Shown here: positions 9,581-19,944 of the stretch, piece after piece
Layout of the letters: each line of letters starts with the position of its first letter
Position numbering within the stretch: position 1 is the stretch's first letter
Assembly (NCBI GenBank): GCA_025506515.1
Contig: CM046454.1
Coordinates: forward strand, 34,697,699-34,761,698
Reading direction: 5' to 3'
Source of the DNA: Flaveria trinervia
Lineage: Eukaryota; Streptophyta; Magnoliopsida; Asterales; Asteraceae
Length of the DNA stretch: 64,000 bases
The notes under the pieces: model-generated
Databases searched by the model: none
Seen by the model: the letters and a program-made list of their open reading frames with translations, nothing else
What the model was told of the DNA's origin: nothing
Program-made: the position numbers and the translations under genes

Positions 9581-11452
9581 ATGACTACTCCTTCTAATGA
9601 TCCTCACAATACTGGTTCCTCAACCAAGCCCCCGATGCTGGTTAGGACCGAGTATAACATATGGCAGCGAAGAATGCTTCATCACCTGTCTGTTAACAGT
9701 TCAGGTTGTTGGACATCTGTGGTACATGGACCACATAAGCCTATGGTGAACAATCCGGAAACCAATCAAATGGTTCCGAATAAGAAGGAACAATACTCTG
9801 ATGAAGATCGGAAACTGTTTGAGATTGATGCTAAAGCCCATGGAATTCTAGCCATGGCACTGCCTAATGAAATCTATTTAGGGCTTATGCATCATGAAAC
9901 TGCTCATAATCTCTGGAATGCCCTGAAGGAACAATTCGGTGGCACAGATGAGGTCTTAGCAAACAACAGAGAAATCCTTGCCCAACAATATGAGACATTC
10001 TCTCATAGAAAGGGTGAGACACTGACGCAATAGTTTGAGGGTTTTTCTTGCTTGATCTCTGAGCTGAAAATGGTGAAACAGGAATACACCAATAGCCAGA
10101 TGAATAACAGGTTCCTCAGATCACTACCTGAGAGATGGGACACATACACTATTGTCCTACGCTCCAGTGCAAATCTGGATAGCCTATCTCTCACCCAACT
10201 TCATGGGAAACTGCTTACATTCAAAAGAGAGATAGAGCAGAAGAGGAAACTGTCCTCATCAGGAAAGCTCACTGGTGACTTTGTACCAGGGAATACTGCC
10301 TTGGTTGGTCATGAGTCAGAATATGCTGCATCTGAAAGCAATTATGATGAGCATATTGATTTCTCTTCAAATAGTTCTGATCATGCATTTGTTGGTATTG
10401 AGAGTCATTCTGGCAGTAATAGTGACAATCTATGCTTCATCATGGATGATTTGAAAGGAATAGCTGATGATGATCTATAAGAGATGGATATTCTGAGCCA
10501 AATGGCATTGATTAATATCAGATCTCAGAAGTTCTATAAGAGACCTGGCAGGAAATTTCCTGGACTCTCTGGCAAAACCAAAGTTGGTTTTGACAAGAGT
10601 AAGTTGAGGTGTCACAAATGCCAAAGGCTAGGACACTTTGCAAGAGAGTGTAGATCAACTGGATCTAACTCTTCTGCACCCTTTGTGACTTTTCCTAGTA
10701 CTAGTCCATAAAACAGAGGGCAACATCCTGTTGGTTCTGGTCATCACTCACAACCTAGGTCTCCTGCATACTTTGTCCCCCAGGGTCCAATGTCATATCC
10801 TTATCCCTGCTATTATATGCCTCAACCAAATCCTGTTCAAGCTCCAATTGCACAACAACCACAAGCATTGCCTGAACCACAACCTTCCCAATCTTATCAA
10901 CAAACTCAACCTCAACAACACAGTTTCTTCACCCCAGGAGTTATTGACTGGAGCAGTTTACCAGATGATTGGTCTGGTCATGAACAACTGTTCACTGGTG
11001 CTGGTCAACATGGTGGTGACAGTCCCTTTGGAAATCTAGCTCTTATGGCTTTGGATTCTGCGGATACTTCATCTACTAATGCCTCTACACCAAAGGTATC
11101 ACAGGTATCCTCTGAGGCAAAAGCCAAATTATGTTCTGAAACATTCATAGTAGCATTTGCATCTATTAGAGAAGCAAATGTAGCTTTGATTAACAAGAAC
11201 GTTGAGCTAGAACAAACAATTTCCAAAAGAAAAGCTGAATTTGAGTCTGTGCTTAATGAAAAGAATGATGAGATTTACAAACTTAAATGCCAAATCACAG
11301 ATTATAAGGCTAGGGAAGAGGTACTTCTAGAGAAGTACAAAGATCTCAAAGAAACCCTTGCAGTCACCCAAGTAGAGTGTGATCGATGGGTACAATCATG
11401 CAAAGGTTTGAAATGCTTCTTAGTAAGCAATCTGCTTCCATGTGAAGTTTGA
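9581..11452 (+). pseudogene. gag: A0 gag (broken)
   Basis: This is the Gag capsid/nucleocapsid protein of a Sirevirus-like copia element. The start MTTPSNDPHNTGSS is taken from conservation with L1. The N-terminal half is the usual copia Gag domain (MLHHLSVN, LWNALKEQFGG). A CCHC knuckle CHKCQRLGHFAREC lies at 10612-10653, followed by a Gln/Pro-rich tract and a coiled-coil-like region (about 11150-11390). The frame is constant but has three nonsense codons (TAG 10031, TAA 10478, TAA 10709). L1 has CAG, GAA and CAA at these places. A one-base loss near 11438 ends the frame at 11452. Confidence 0.88.
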
Positions 11453-11470
11453 CATTGGTTACAATCACAC

Positions 11471-12126
11471 TGCTGAAGACAAAGTCTGAAGACACAAGTG
11501 TTGAAGACAAAGTCTGAAGACACAAGTGCTGAAGACAAAGTCTGAAGACACAAGTGCTGAAGACAAAGTCTGAAGACACAAGTGCTGAAGACAAAGTCTG
11601 AAGACATAAGTGCTGAAGACAAAGTATTAGACGTTGTCACAACAGCTGAAGAGGTCTTCTTCAGTAGTTGTGATGGTTTATCTTTCAGTAGTTTCTTTGT
11701 TTCAATATTTGTAAAACAACTGAAGAGTATGTTCTTCAGTTGTTAATGTTTCAGTAGTTTCTTTTCAGTAGTTGTAATAATAGTTAACACTTAGCATTTT
11801 TGTAAGAAGATGTCAGCTGTTTGACATCTTCAGTAGTTGTCTTAACTATCAGTAGTTTGTGATAAATTCTGTTAGATGTCACTATCAAGTGATATCAGCA
11901 GACGTCACATCTCTTATATAAGAGGTGTCGACCTAATTGTAATGGTGACATTCTGATACCACGAAAGCGAATATTGAATGAAATATATCTGCAGAATTCT
12001 CCCTATCTATAACCGTTTTTGTTCTTACATTGAATATCTTTTTGTTCTTGTGAATTGGCTAATTCATTGTTAGAATTCCGCTGCTATACTCTCTAATCAA
12101 TCAAACGTAGATAACTGATCCTAACA
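11471..12126 (+). repeat. A0 3' LTR, 5'-truncated
   Basis: It begins inside the minisatellite and ends CCTAACA next to the TATGT duplication. The promoter block is present (TATATAAG 11915-11922). The first 70 or so bases of U3 plus some repeat units are deleted. Confidence 0.88.
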
Positions 12127-12131
12127 TATGT
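12127..12131. repeat. Target-site duplication TATGT, right copy
   Basis: This pairs with 8546-8550. After it the family B LTR resumes with AGTGAGGACATG, exactly as in the intact LTR. Confidence 0.92.
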
Positions 12132-12659
12132 AGTGAGGACATGTCACTGACTTACCTTTTGTCACCAACTAAAATTGGTAACTTGTACTAACATAAAAAG
12201 GTGAACAGTGGAATAAAGTATGGTCAACTACATGGCCCTTTGAGAAAACACCATGCAGTATCACAGGTCTATAGCGGAGTGTCAGAGACCATACTTATGT
12301 CCACTTCTTCATAGCAGTGTCTTCCGAAGGTTAAATGGCTTCAGAAGAACAATACTCCGAAGCCACTTACACTTCAGAAGAGGCTACTTCTTCCGAGGTT
12401 TGAGGGCTTCTTTCTTTATACTTCGAAAGCAGTCTTCTGATTTCTTCTTCTTAGAATTGATCTTCAGAAGTAAGTTCTTTGACTTCAGAAGTAGAGTTTG
12501 TCTTTGAAAGTTGATCTCTTATTCTGTATTTGGAAGAACTCTACTTTCCTTCGGAAGCTCCACACTTGGCTTTGGAAACGTTTTGTAAGTAGCACCAAAA
12601 TAAGTATAAGTGATTTGGTTTTGGTTGCACCAGCCTTCTTCTTGATCCAACAACCTCCC

Positions 12660-15328
12660 CCTAGGCTGATGCTACCAAAACCTCACTTGTTTATGTTTCT
12701 CATAACCTTAAGCACCAAGGAGAGTAAATATTTGTTAGTTTGCTTGTTCTTCCCTGAAGTGGTGCTGAGAAGCTTGTACAAATCTCTAGTTGATAGGAAA
12801 TCCAGTCTGTCACCCTGAATGATATGTACCTTTTGTTGTGTCCCTCTGAAAAGAGTTAGTTGATGGGAGTTATAATCATATTACCATCTAACTTTAGGTT
12901 GTAATTCAGGACCCTCAAACATCTGTAGAAAGGTTGTGCCCTTGGTGGGAGGTCAATCCTTGTCTTCCTGTCTTCTCAACTTCAACTCTTCTTTAATCTT
13001 AGCTTTTGCAGTTAACTCAGCAAGATGAAGATTGCTGAGATCATTTCTAATGTGAGCAGTAGTTTTAGAGGTGGTGGGATTAAAGAATGGTTTCTCTGCT
13101 CACTCAACAAGGTCAAACCTGCTAGAGTGTAGCAGAGAGGTGGCATTTAGTGTGTTGACTTCACCATTCTCTCTTTCCATAACAAAGTTGTGAGAAGTTT
13201 CATTGAACCTTTACTGTTTTAGTTGCTCGGCCATAAGTCCTCATTTCCCCTTGGAATTGAATTTCAGGTTCCATGTGGACCTTAGGTTGACCAACTTCTT
13301 CCACAGTGGTAGAAGGTGCACTTACCCTCTGAAGCTCTTCAGCTCTAAAATACATCATTGGTGCATCAGGGCTTGGCTTATCAAGAGAGGATCTGAATAG
13401 AAACTTGGAGAAGAGTCTGTAGATATCTTTGAGCATCCTTTGGTCAATTTGTAGTACAACTTAGGATGGCTCAGAGAAAGTTATGATGGGAGCCGAATAT
13501 TTGGAAGTTAAAGTTTGGCTCTATGGTTCTTTAGATGTTTGTCTCTGAACACTCTTCCCTTTTTGGTAGCATCATCTTGAGAGCTAGATGAGCTGGAGGA
13601 AGAGTTCAAGGAGGCCTAAACAGGTCCATGTCTAACAGGTCTCTCAATCTGTTTCTCAGCTAGTTGAACCTTGAGATTGTCAATCTCAAGTTGTTGAGTG
13701 GTAGACCTTTCTTCTAAATTCCTAACCTTTGATTCAAGGTCTGAGACTATAGATAGTAGTTCTTGAATGAGGAGTTGCGTACTTCTCTCATCTTCTTTTG
13801 ACGAATCACGGGGAGATGAGGTAACATACCTTGTATGTTCAGCCTCACCACCAGATGTGCCTTCTTGGCACCCTGATTTACCCTGCTTAATGATGTCTAT
13901 TTCAGAGTCATCAAAAGGCATGGTTCCTGCAGACTCAGTCTCAAAAATGTTAACACTATCCATAAGGTCCATTGAGGCACTTGCTATAGTGGTAGCTGAA
14001 TCTATATGAGTCCCCTCCACATAAGTAGGACTCACCTTAGTAAGGGTTTGTTGAATGGGCAAGAAATAAGAGGTCTCTCTAGGCTCTGTTGATCTTGGAG
14101 AGGGTGTTGTAGATCAAATTCATTTCCATGGAGGGATGTAATCTCTTCATCAGTTTTCAAGAGAAGGTTAGTGAAAGATAAAGATGTTAAACCTACTTAC
14201 CCGGGACCTTGGTCAATGTCTACAGGCATTGAGCCTCTGGTGTGGTTGTCCCTTGTTGGCTGCTCAGAGGAGTGTAAATACTCACCCTGAGGGCTTTCAG
14301 ATTGGGTAGTGGGCTCATGGGTTTGAGACTGAGGAGACTCAAGACCCATATTAAGGTCAATGGTGAAGGATGGTGAGACCTCAGGCTGACTGGGAGCCCT
14401 ATATTCCACTCTAGCCTTTTTGGGTTGAACAGGAAGAGCTTGTTCAATCAGATTAGATTGAACAAGTGTTTGTTTCAAACGTCTTTGGTAGGTGATGGTG
14501 ATGGAGGAGAAGGTAAAATTGGCATATGGGGGAAGTTGCTGGTGTGGGTTCATGACCTGTGGGGTCAACAAGGATGTCACTAAGAGCTATTTGCTCAATC
14601 ATACCTGGAAGTAGAGAAGTGTACCTTCCAGTGAAGTTGGTGGACACCTTCTTCAGAGTTTTGAAGATGGTAGGCCTCATTTGAGGGATAGGCAGAGTGG
14701 CTGCACAGACAAGCCGACTCTGTTCCAACTCATAGTTGATGATGTGCTGAAGAAACCTGGGATACATAAAGAATGTTTCCTTGTGAAGATTTCCAATAAG
14801 ATTGGTCAGCACAAATCTTGAGTAGTTGAAGTGGAGGCCTCTCATCAATCCATGAACTAAGCACCCTAGTTCAAACAGGATTTGATCCTATCCCCCAGAT
14901 TTGTTTGATAGACAGTGAAGGACAACATGTAGGAGGAACTTCCAGTTGTAGGAGAAGTTGAATTTGTAGACAGTCGACCTACTCACATCTCCACCATATC
15001 CCATGAGAATGTAGGTGCTGTCTAAATATGCTTTTAGGAACTCTGTGACCGCACCCTTATCATGAAGCTCGAGATGCTCCCTGATAAGTTTTTCAGTGAT
15101 GACCAACTCTTGGCCACAAATGCATGATCATATTATACGAACCCCATATAGGGTTTCAACCTGACTGTTATCCTAAAATTCAGGCATGTGATTGGAGTAA
15201 ATAGTGGGATTAACAGTTAGGGCTGTGTAATAGGATGATTGGGTGAGGAAGGAGATGATTTCAGAGAAGTCCACATCTCGTGAAGACTCAAGAAGTGCGA
15301 CTTGATTGTGTTGAGGATTTAGGGCCAT
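12660..15328 (-). pseudogene. Family B ORF3 (third, 'env-like' ORF)
   Basis: This is the ORF between pol and the 3' LTR. The start chosen is the ATG at 15328, giving MALNPQHNQVALLESS. The next part has frameshifts. Open pieces at 14888-15106, 14453-14848, 14197-14580, 13616-14062 and 13200-13436 carry the body. FFMYPRFLQHIINYEL corresponds to ILYPRFIMAII in the family A ORF3, so the two proteins are homologous. A coiled-coil-like segment (LESKVRNLEERSTTQQLEID) lies near 13690-13740. I see no signal peptide or transmembrane segment, which argues against a true envelope. The region resembles 'putative plant transposon protein' families. Its function is unknown. Confidence 0.6.
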
Positions 15329-15975
15329 TGAGAAAAGTTAAAGGTAGAAGAGTTTGAGCTTGGGTGAATTGGAGAAAAAGGAAACTTTTAGGGCAGTAAA
15401 AATTTGTGCTAAGAAGATGAGAGTGAATAGTCGGGATTATTAAAAGAGGGTGAAATGGAGGTAATGGGGTTAGGATAAGGTGATGTGATGTTTTAGTGGA
15501 TGAAGTGATAGGGGGCGGTAAGGTTTAATTCAGTTAAATAATCCAACATCATTAACAAAATATTCACTTTTTATAGTGTGGGGCCCAAGGGATTTCCGTT
15601 ACATAGTAAAATCTCTCTTCCGAATATAAAACTTTTCGAAGGTAATTTGTCTTTCAAAGGCAATTGCTACTTCCGAAGGTAAAAGGTTACTGCCGAGAGT
15701 AAAGATTGCTTTTCTGAATAGAGAGGTTTTGTAAGCTTAGGAAGTAGATCTGATATGTAATCAATTGCTTCTTCTAAGACTAAAAACTCTTCCGAGAAGA
15801 AAAATTATCCTTGGAGAAATTTTGCTTCGGAAGATATGTAAAATGTCTTTCGAGGGTTAATTTCTCTTTGGAAGAAATCTATACTTAGAAAATTTTAGAG
15901 AGACCTTTTGTAACAGGGCTTAGATTGTATTGACATAAGACATTACATATTAAACAGATTTTCAAAAGAGTTAAG
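15329..15975 (-). repeat. Family B pol-ORF3 spacer with CTTCCGAAG motifs
   Basis: About 650 noncoding bases hold repeated CTTCCGAAG/CTTCGGAAG and near-variants (for example 15670-15678 and 15825-15833), spaced roughly 25-40 bases apart between 15600 and 15890. The same motif family fills the U3 of the family B LTR. The motif is nearly palindromic (CTTC, one base, GAAG). It may be a regulatory or protein-binding array. Confidence 0.6.
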
Positions 15976-16440
15976 CTAATCAATGTTTATCATCCCAATA
16001 GCGGTTATGAGATACTTAAATCTTTGTTCATCAAAAGCTTTAGTGAACAAATTAGCATATTGTTCATTTGAATCAACTTTGATTAGCTTAATCAAATTCT
16101 TCTCATGAATATCTCTAATGAAATGGTACTTGATATCAATATGCTTTGACTTGGAGTGCTTCACCGGATTTTCAATGATGGAGATAGCACTATTGTCAAT
16201 ATGGATAGGAGTGCTTATAAAGTTGATTCCATAGTCTAACATCTGGATTTGAATCCACACAGGTGAGCACAGCAACTTGCAGCAGCAATGTATTCAGCTC
16301 TAGCAGTAGATGTAGAGACACAAGATTGCTTTTTGCATTGCCATGAGATGATCCTTCCACCAAGAATTGACATCCTCCTAATGTTGATTTCTTGTCAATG
16401 TTGCAACCACCATAGTCACTCTCAGATTATCTATAGAGAT
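15976..16440 (-). pseudogene. pol: Family B pol C-terminus (RNase H)
   Basis: The minus strand encodes the end of a copia RNase H domain. The marks are PIHIDNSAISI, then NPVKHSKSKHIDIKYHFIRD, then LFTKAFDEQRF, with the stop near 15976. The upstream part to 16440 still reads AEAEY-like codons in a shifted frame. The rest of pol is lost into the gap. Tail motifs are close to those of copia X, so the two families may be related. Confidence 0.75.
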
Positions 16441-16473
16441 TAAAATCATTGTTCCTAGAATACTAGAGACCTA

Positions 16474-16573
16474 NNNNNNNNNNNNNNNNNNNNNNNNNNN
16501 NNNNNNNNNNNNNNNNNNNNNNNNNNNNNNNNNNNNNNNNNNNNNNNNNNNNNNNNNNNNNNNNNNNNNNNNN
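16474..16573. other. Assembly gap (100 N)
   Basis: Exactly 100 N is the usual placeholder for a gap of unknown size. Open frames running into it have no meaning. It separates the family B pol end from the Athila downstream region, so the physical link between the two halves of the window is not shown by sequence. Confidence 0.98.
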
Positions 16574-18759
16574 CCAGTTCCAATCCGCTCCCCAAATGCT
16601 TTCCTCATTGCACCCCTTTCCGCGTCTTTACTTTCCTCGTCTGGGAAGGTATGGTAGCCGACATTCCAGATACTGCTTCCTCCTCCATTTCCTGTCCGTG
16701 TAGATCCCGAGAAGACACCGAACAAGGCAATGGATGTTTTGTGCCAATGTCAAGCAGTCTGAATGAACTGCATTATTATCCAAGGGTCAGAGTCTTTCAT
16801 GCTAAATTTGAAAGATGCTAAAAATTCAAGAGTTAGTTGATAAACGGAAGGTCTATTTTGTGAGAATAACGCTTCCATTGGACACTTAATAATGTATGGT
16901 ATCTTTCTAGCTGTCCGACTGCCGCTAATGTTTCTTCATCTGCTTGTAAGTGGGATCTTTTGACCCTTTGTAGCAGTCTTTGAAGTCTATAATGACACCA
17001 TCTCTCGCGACTCCCTTCAAAACGTAAGTAGGGATGATTCATGATCCTGAAATTTCAAAAATAAGTTAATCTATACAAAACAATTTCTTGAGCAGTTTCA
17101 TCTGTTAGTGAAAATCATGTGTTTTTCATGACATAACATCATAATGATTCAACTCATGTTCAAAAATAGTTAAAAATTTATCATCCAAGGAAAAATTGTT
17201 GAACATGGGGGGTGCGTTTTGTGAAACGTGGGGGTGCGGTAAACATGGTAAGGCATGGAATCTTGACTCGACCACGCGTGGTTATGTTTGTAAATCGTTT
17301 ATTAAGCATGAGTTTAACATTTTCTTGCTTTAAAAATCAAAGATTGTACGTTTAACATTTTAATCATTTGTTAATAATTCAAGATACCCAAAAATATATT
17401 TTATGTTTAATACCACTTGGGAAATCTTGAACATGATTAACAAATATTTCACCACAAATTATGAAGATAGTCTTGTTAATAATAAAAGAAAACAAACTAA
17501 TTAACTAACTAAACACACTAATAACTAACGAAACATACTAATTAACACTAATCTTCTTACAAGAATAAACATGAACAAGTAGGTTAAAATCATTCATCAT
17601 TCCATAAAACGTTTAAGAACAAGTCTTTACACATAATTGCTAGGATTTCGGTTGTTTAGAGACCTAATCACCTAACTACATGTAAATGAATTTCATAATC
17701 AAAGGAATTAGTATACTAATATTTTGATCAAACACTCTTGAAAGAACTCTAGAAAAGATGAAAGATAAATGGAAAACAAGATGAAAATGAAAGTGGATAC
17801 GACTTTGCAGGCAATTGAGGTCGGTATTTATCATGCAAAATTGAAGAGGAACAAGAAAAAAGGCTGAAATATGTCAACTTGTGTCATTTTTTGTCGAACA
17901 CGGGGGCGTGCCTCCTTAAGCACAGCGCCGTGTTCAAGTTTTGTTGGTTGGTTTCAGTCTTTTGTTGTTCCGTTTTTTAGTTTCGCGCGTTTGTAATTTT
18001 CAGGTTAAGTTTTATCACTTCCAAATCATCAAAAAAGATACGAAATCCCAGAGTTAAATAACACAAGCCAAAATGAAAATTACATTTCCTAAGGTCCTAC
18101 GGTTACATGATACGTTAAAAGCCGAGAATCTGAAACAACAAAACCAAACTTTTTAACGCGCAACAACGCACTTAGCACATCACAAAATGCTTCTAAAAGA
18201 AACCTCCACACATTTCGTGTGGAAGGTTTGGAATGGGATAGTAAGAAGTGCGGTTGCTCAATTCCGCAAGCTGCCGGTTAATGGAAATGAGTTCCTCGCT
18301 CATCTGTTTAACTTTTGGATAAGTTCAGCTAAGCGTTGGGATGTAGCGAGGTTCATTTCAGTCAGTTTCTTGATTAGTTCATGCAGTTTGAAAAAATATA
18401 CTTGATTCGTGGTTCTCGAGTTTCAGAACGTGGTTTCTTCGCAGGATTCCAGTTGGAACTTCATGACTTGATTCTTTCATTTTTCAGATGTTTTTAAACG
18501 GAGTGAGTGTGATGAAAGAATGGAACAAGTGTAGTATTTATACAGATTGTGGAAAGTGAACAAGGGGGCGTGCTTGGCTAGGCACGGGCCCGTGCTTGGC
18601 AGAATTCATCTTAAATTCGACCTGCAACATTCTAGAGTCGTTAGCGAGATCGTGGAAAGAAGTTGTCAGAGACACGGGGGCGTGCTTGATGAGGCACAGC
18701 CCCGTGTTTGTGCTTGTGAGATCCTAAAAATTGTTAAAAAGTAAGAAAAATTATGTACA
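16574..18759 (-). other. Athila downstream region, unassigned
   Basis: This sequence lies 3' of integrase on the element strand and does not match the 5' LTR. Short open pieces (16574-16725 and 16833-17042, minus) give about 70-residue peptides that I do not recognise. Between 17200 and 18710 there are several G/C-rich palindromic stretches of the CACGGGGGCGTGC / GCACGGGCCCGTGC kind (17896-17936, 18563-18598, 18671-18708). Each of the last two groups lies near a TTTATA-like sequence, as in the 5' LTR. The region could include remains of another LTR. Confidence 0.4.
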
Positions 18760-19944
18760 GGTGTCGTGTTTAAGTTCGGGTCTTCGGCAAGACCCTTCCC
18801 CACACTTAGTTTTCGTCCGGGCGGGTGTAATTCTCCAAGGAAATTTTTGTTGGTCTATCGTTATACGGTTTCAACGATGTTCATTTACTTTGAAACTTAA
18901 ACGTTCGTGGCTATAAATTTCAATGGCACCAATCAGAAACACGTTTTTGATCGTATAAGGTCCAGACCAACGTGATTTCAGTTTTCCAGGAAATAAACGT
19001 AAACGAGAGTTATACAGTAAGACACGTCTCTGACATGAAATTGTTTGTGTCTTTAATTGAGCGTCGTTGAATTTCTTTGTCTTTTCTTTGTAAACCCTAG
19101 CGTTTTCGTACGCTTGTTCTCTCAATTCCTCCAATTCGTGAATTTGTAGGAATTGATTCTTTCCTGCAAGGTCTTGGTCTAGGTTACTGCTTTAAGTGCC
19201 AAAAAAGCCTTGTGATCTAGTTCCACAGGTAGATGACATGACTTCCCATAAAAGTTTAAACGGTGTTGTGCCGATGGGAGTGTTATAGGCTGTTCGAAAA
19301 GCCCATAATGCATCATCTAACTTGATAGACCAGTCCTTGTGGTTTTGACCTACAGTTTTCTCAAGGATTCGTTTGATGCCTCGGTTAGTGACTTCAGCTT
19401 GCCCATTTTCTTGTGGATGGTAAGCAGTTGTAAAGCGATGGTGAACTCCATAACACACTATTGTTCGTTCGAGCTGATTGTTACAGAAATGAGTTCCTCG
19501 GTCACTAATTAGAGCTTGGGGGCCACCAAAAGAGGAAAATAGTTTTTTAAGGAAGTTGAAAATGTTTCTGGCATCATTAGTAGGTAGGGCTTGAGCTTCA
19601 GCCCTTTGAGAGTAATCAACTGCTACCAAGATATAATGATTGCCAAATGACACCGGGAATGACCCATGAAATCAATACCCCATATATCAAATACCTCGCA
19701 TACTTGAACTGGTTTCTGAGGCATCTCATCCGTGTTGAGATATTGGTTCCCTTTGACATGCATCATAGGTGCGTACCATGTTGTGAGCATCTTTGAAGAT
19801 CGTGGGCCAGTCAAATCCAGAGTCAAATACTTTCTTAGCTGTTAAGGTTGCTCCATGGTTCCTCCTGTGGGCCTTCATGACAGTGCCTAAGAATTTGTTC
19901 TGCTTCACTTCCGTATACGCATCTTCGAATGAGTTGGTCTGCAC
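18760..19944 (-). pseudogene. int: Athila integrase (broken)
   Basis: Integrase inserts the element cDNA into the chromosome. The zinc-binding side is represented by the segment at 19726-19944 (KVFDSGFDWPTIFKDAH, YDACQR). The catalytic core spans 19192-19653, with the first Asp in ILVAVDYS, the second in LISDRGTHF and the Glu in PQENGQAE. The C-terminal domain (18871-19134) ends with RRVLLYNSRLRLFPGKLKSR-type residues. Frameshifts at about 19650 and 19190 break the protein. Confidence 0.85.

Larger units (their letters stand above)
8551..12126 (+). mobile_element. A0: gag-only Sirevirus-like copia element
   Basis: A0 has a 5' LTR (8551-9355), PBS (9358-9369), leader, broken gag (9581-11452) and a truncated 3' LTR (11471-12126), with TATGT on both sides. 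All of pol, the spacer, ORF3, the polypurine tract and the first part of the 3' LTR are missing. The junction at 11471-11474 falls on TGCT, which is present at both parental sites, so a microhomology-mediated deletion after insertion is likely. A0 depends on other elements for any movement. Confidence 0.9.
1..12652 (-). mobile_element. Tandem LTR array of copia family B deletion derivatives
   Basis: Three family B LTRs (ending at 105, 4589 and 12652) separate two near-identical internal blocks of about 3.88 kb (106-3990 and 4590-8472). The repeat period is 4484 bases. Each block has a PBS at one end and a polypurine tract at the other, so each LTR-block-LTR has the outline of a non-autonomous element of the large LTR derivative (LARD) type. 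Shared LTRs and a shared internal deletion suggest unequal recombination between LTRs. No gag, RT or integrase core of family B is left in the blocks. Confidence 0.8.
8473..12652 (-). repeat. Family B LTR interrupted by a family A element
   Basis: The two halves are 8473-8550 and 12132-12652 (with the duplicated TATGT at 12127-12131). Removing the insert and one TATGT restores 599 bases, exactly the length of the intact LTR at 3991-4589. The LTR is also the 3' LTR of the fuller element at 12653-16473. Confidence 0.9.
12653..16473 (-). mobile_element. 3' half of a fuller family B Sirevirus-like element
   Basis: Read on the minus strand from the gap: the end of pol (RNase H, 16440-15976), a spacer (15975-15329), ORF3 (15328-12660), a polypurine tract and the LTR ending at 12652. 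Gag, protease, integrase, RT and the 5' LTR would lie beyond the assembly gap. The order pol-spacer-ORF3-LTR is that of Sireviruses. Confidence 0.75.

Noticed and set aside
15600..15890. Heat-shock elements in the CTTCCGAAG array
   Set aside because: Heat-shock sites need TTC and GAA separated by two bases. Here the spacing is one base in nearly all copies.
16471..16725. 84-residue ORF crossing the gap
   Set aside because: Most of it is translated from N.
17040..18100. Athila 3' LTR
   Set aside because: By eye it does not align with the 5' LTR at 24359-26040 and lacks the TGTTGATGTG and ACCATCA ends.
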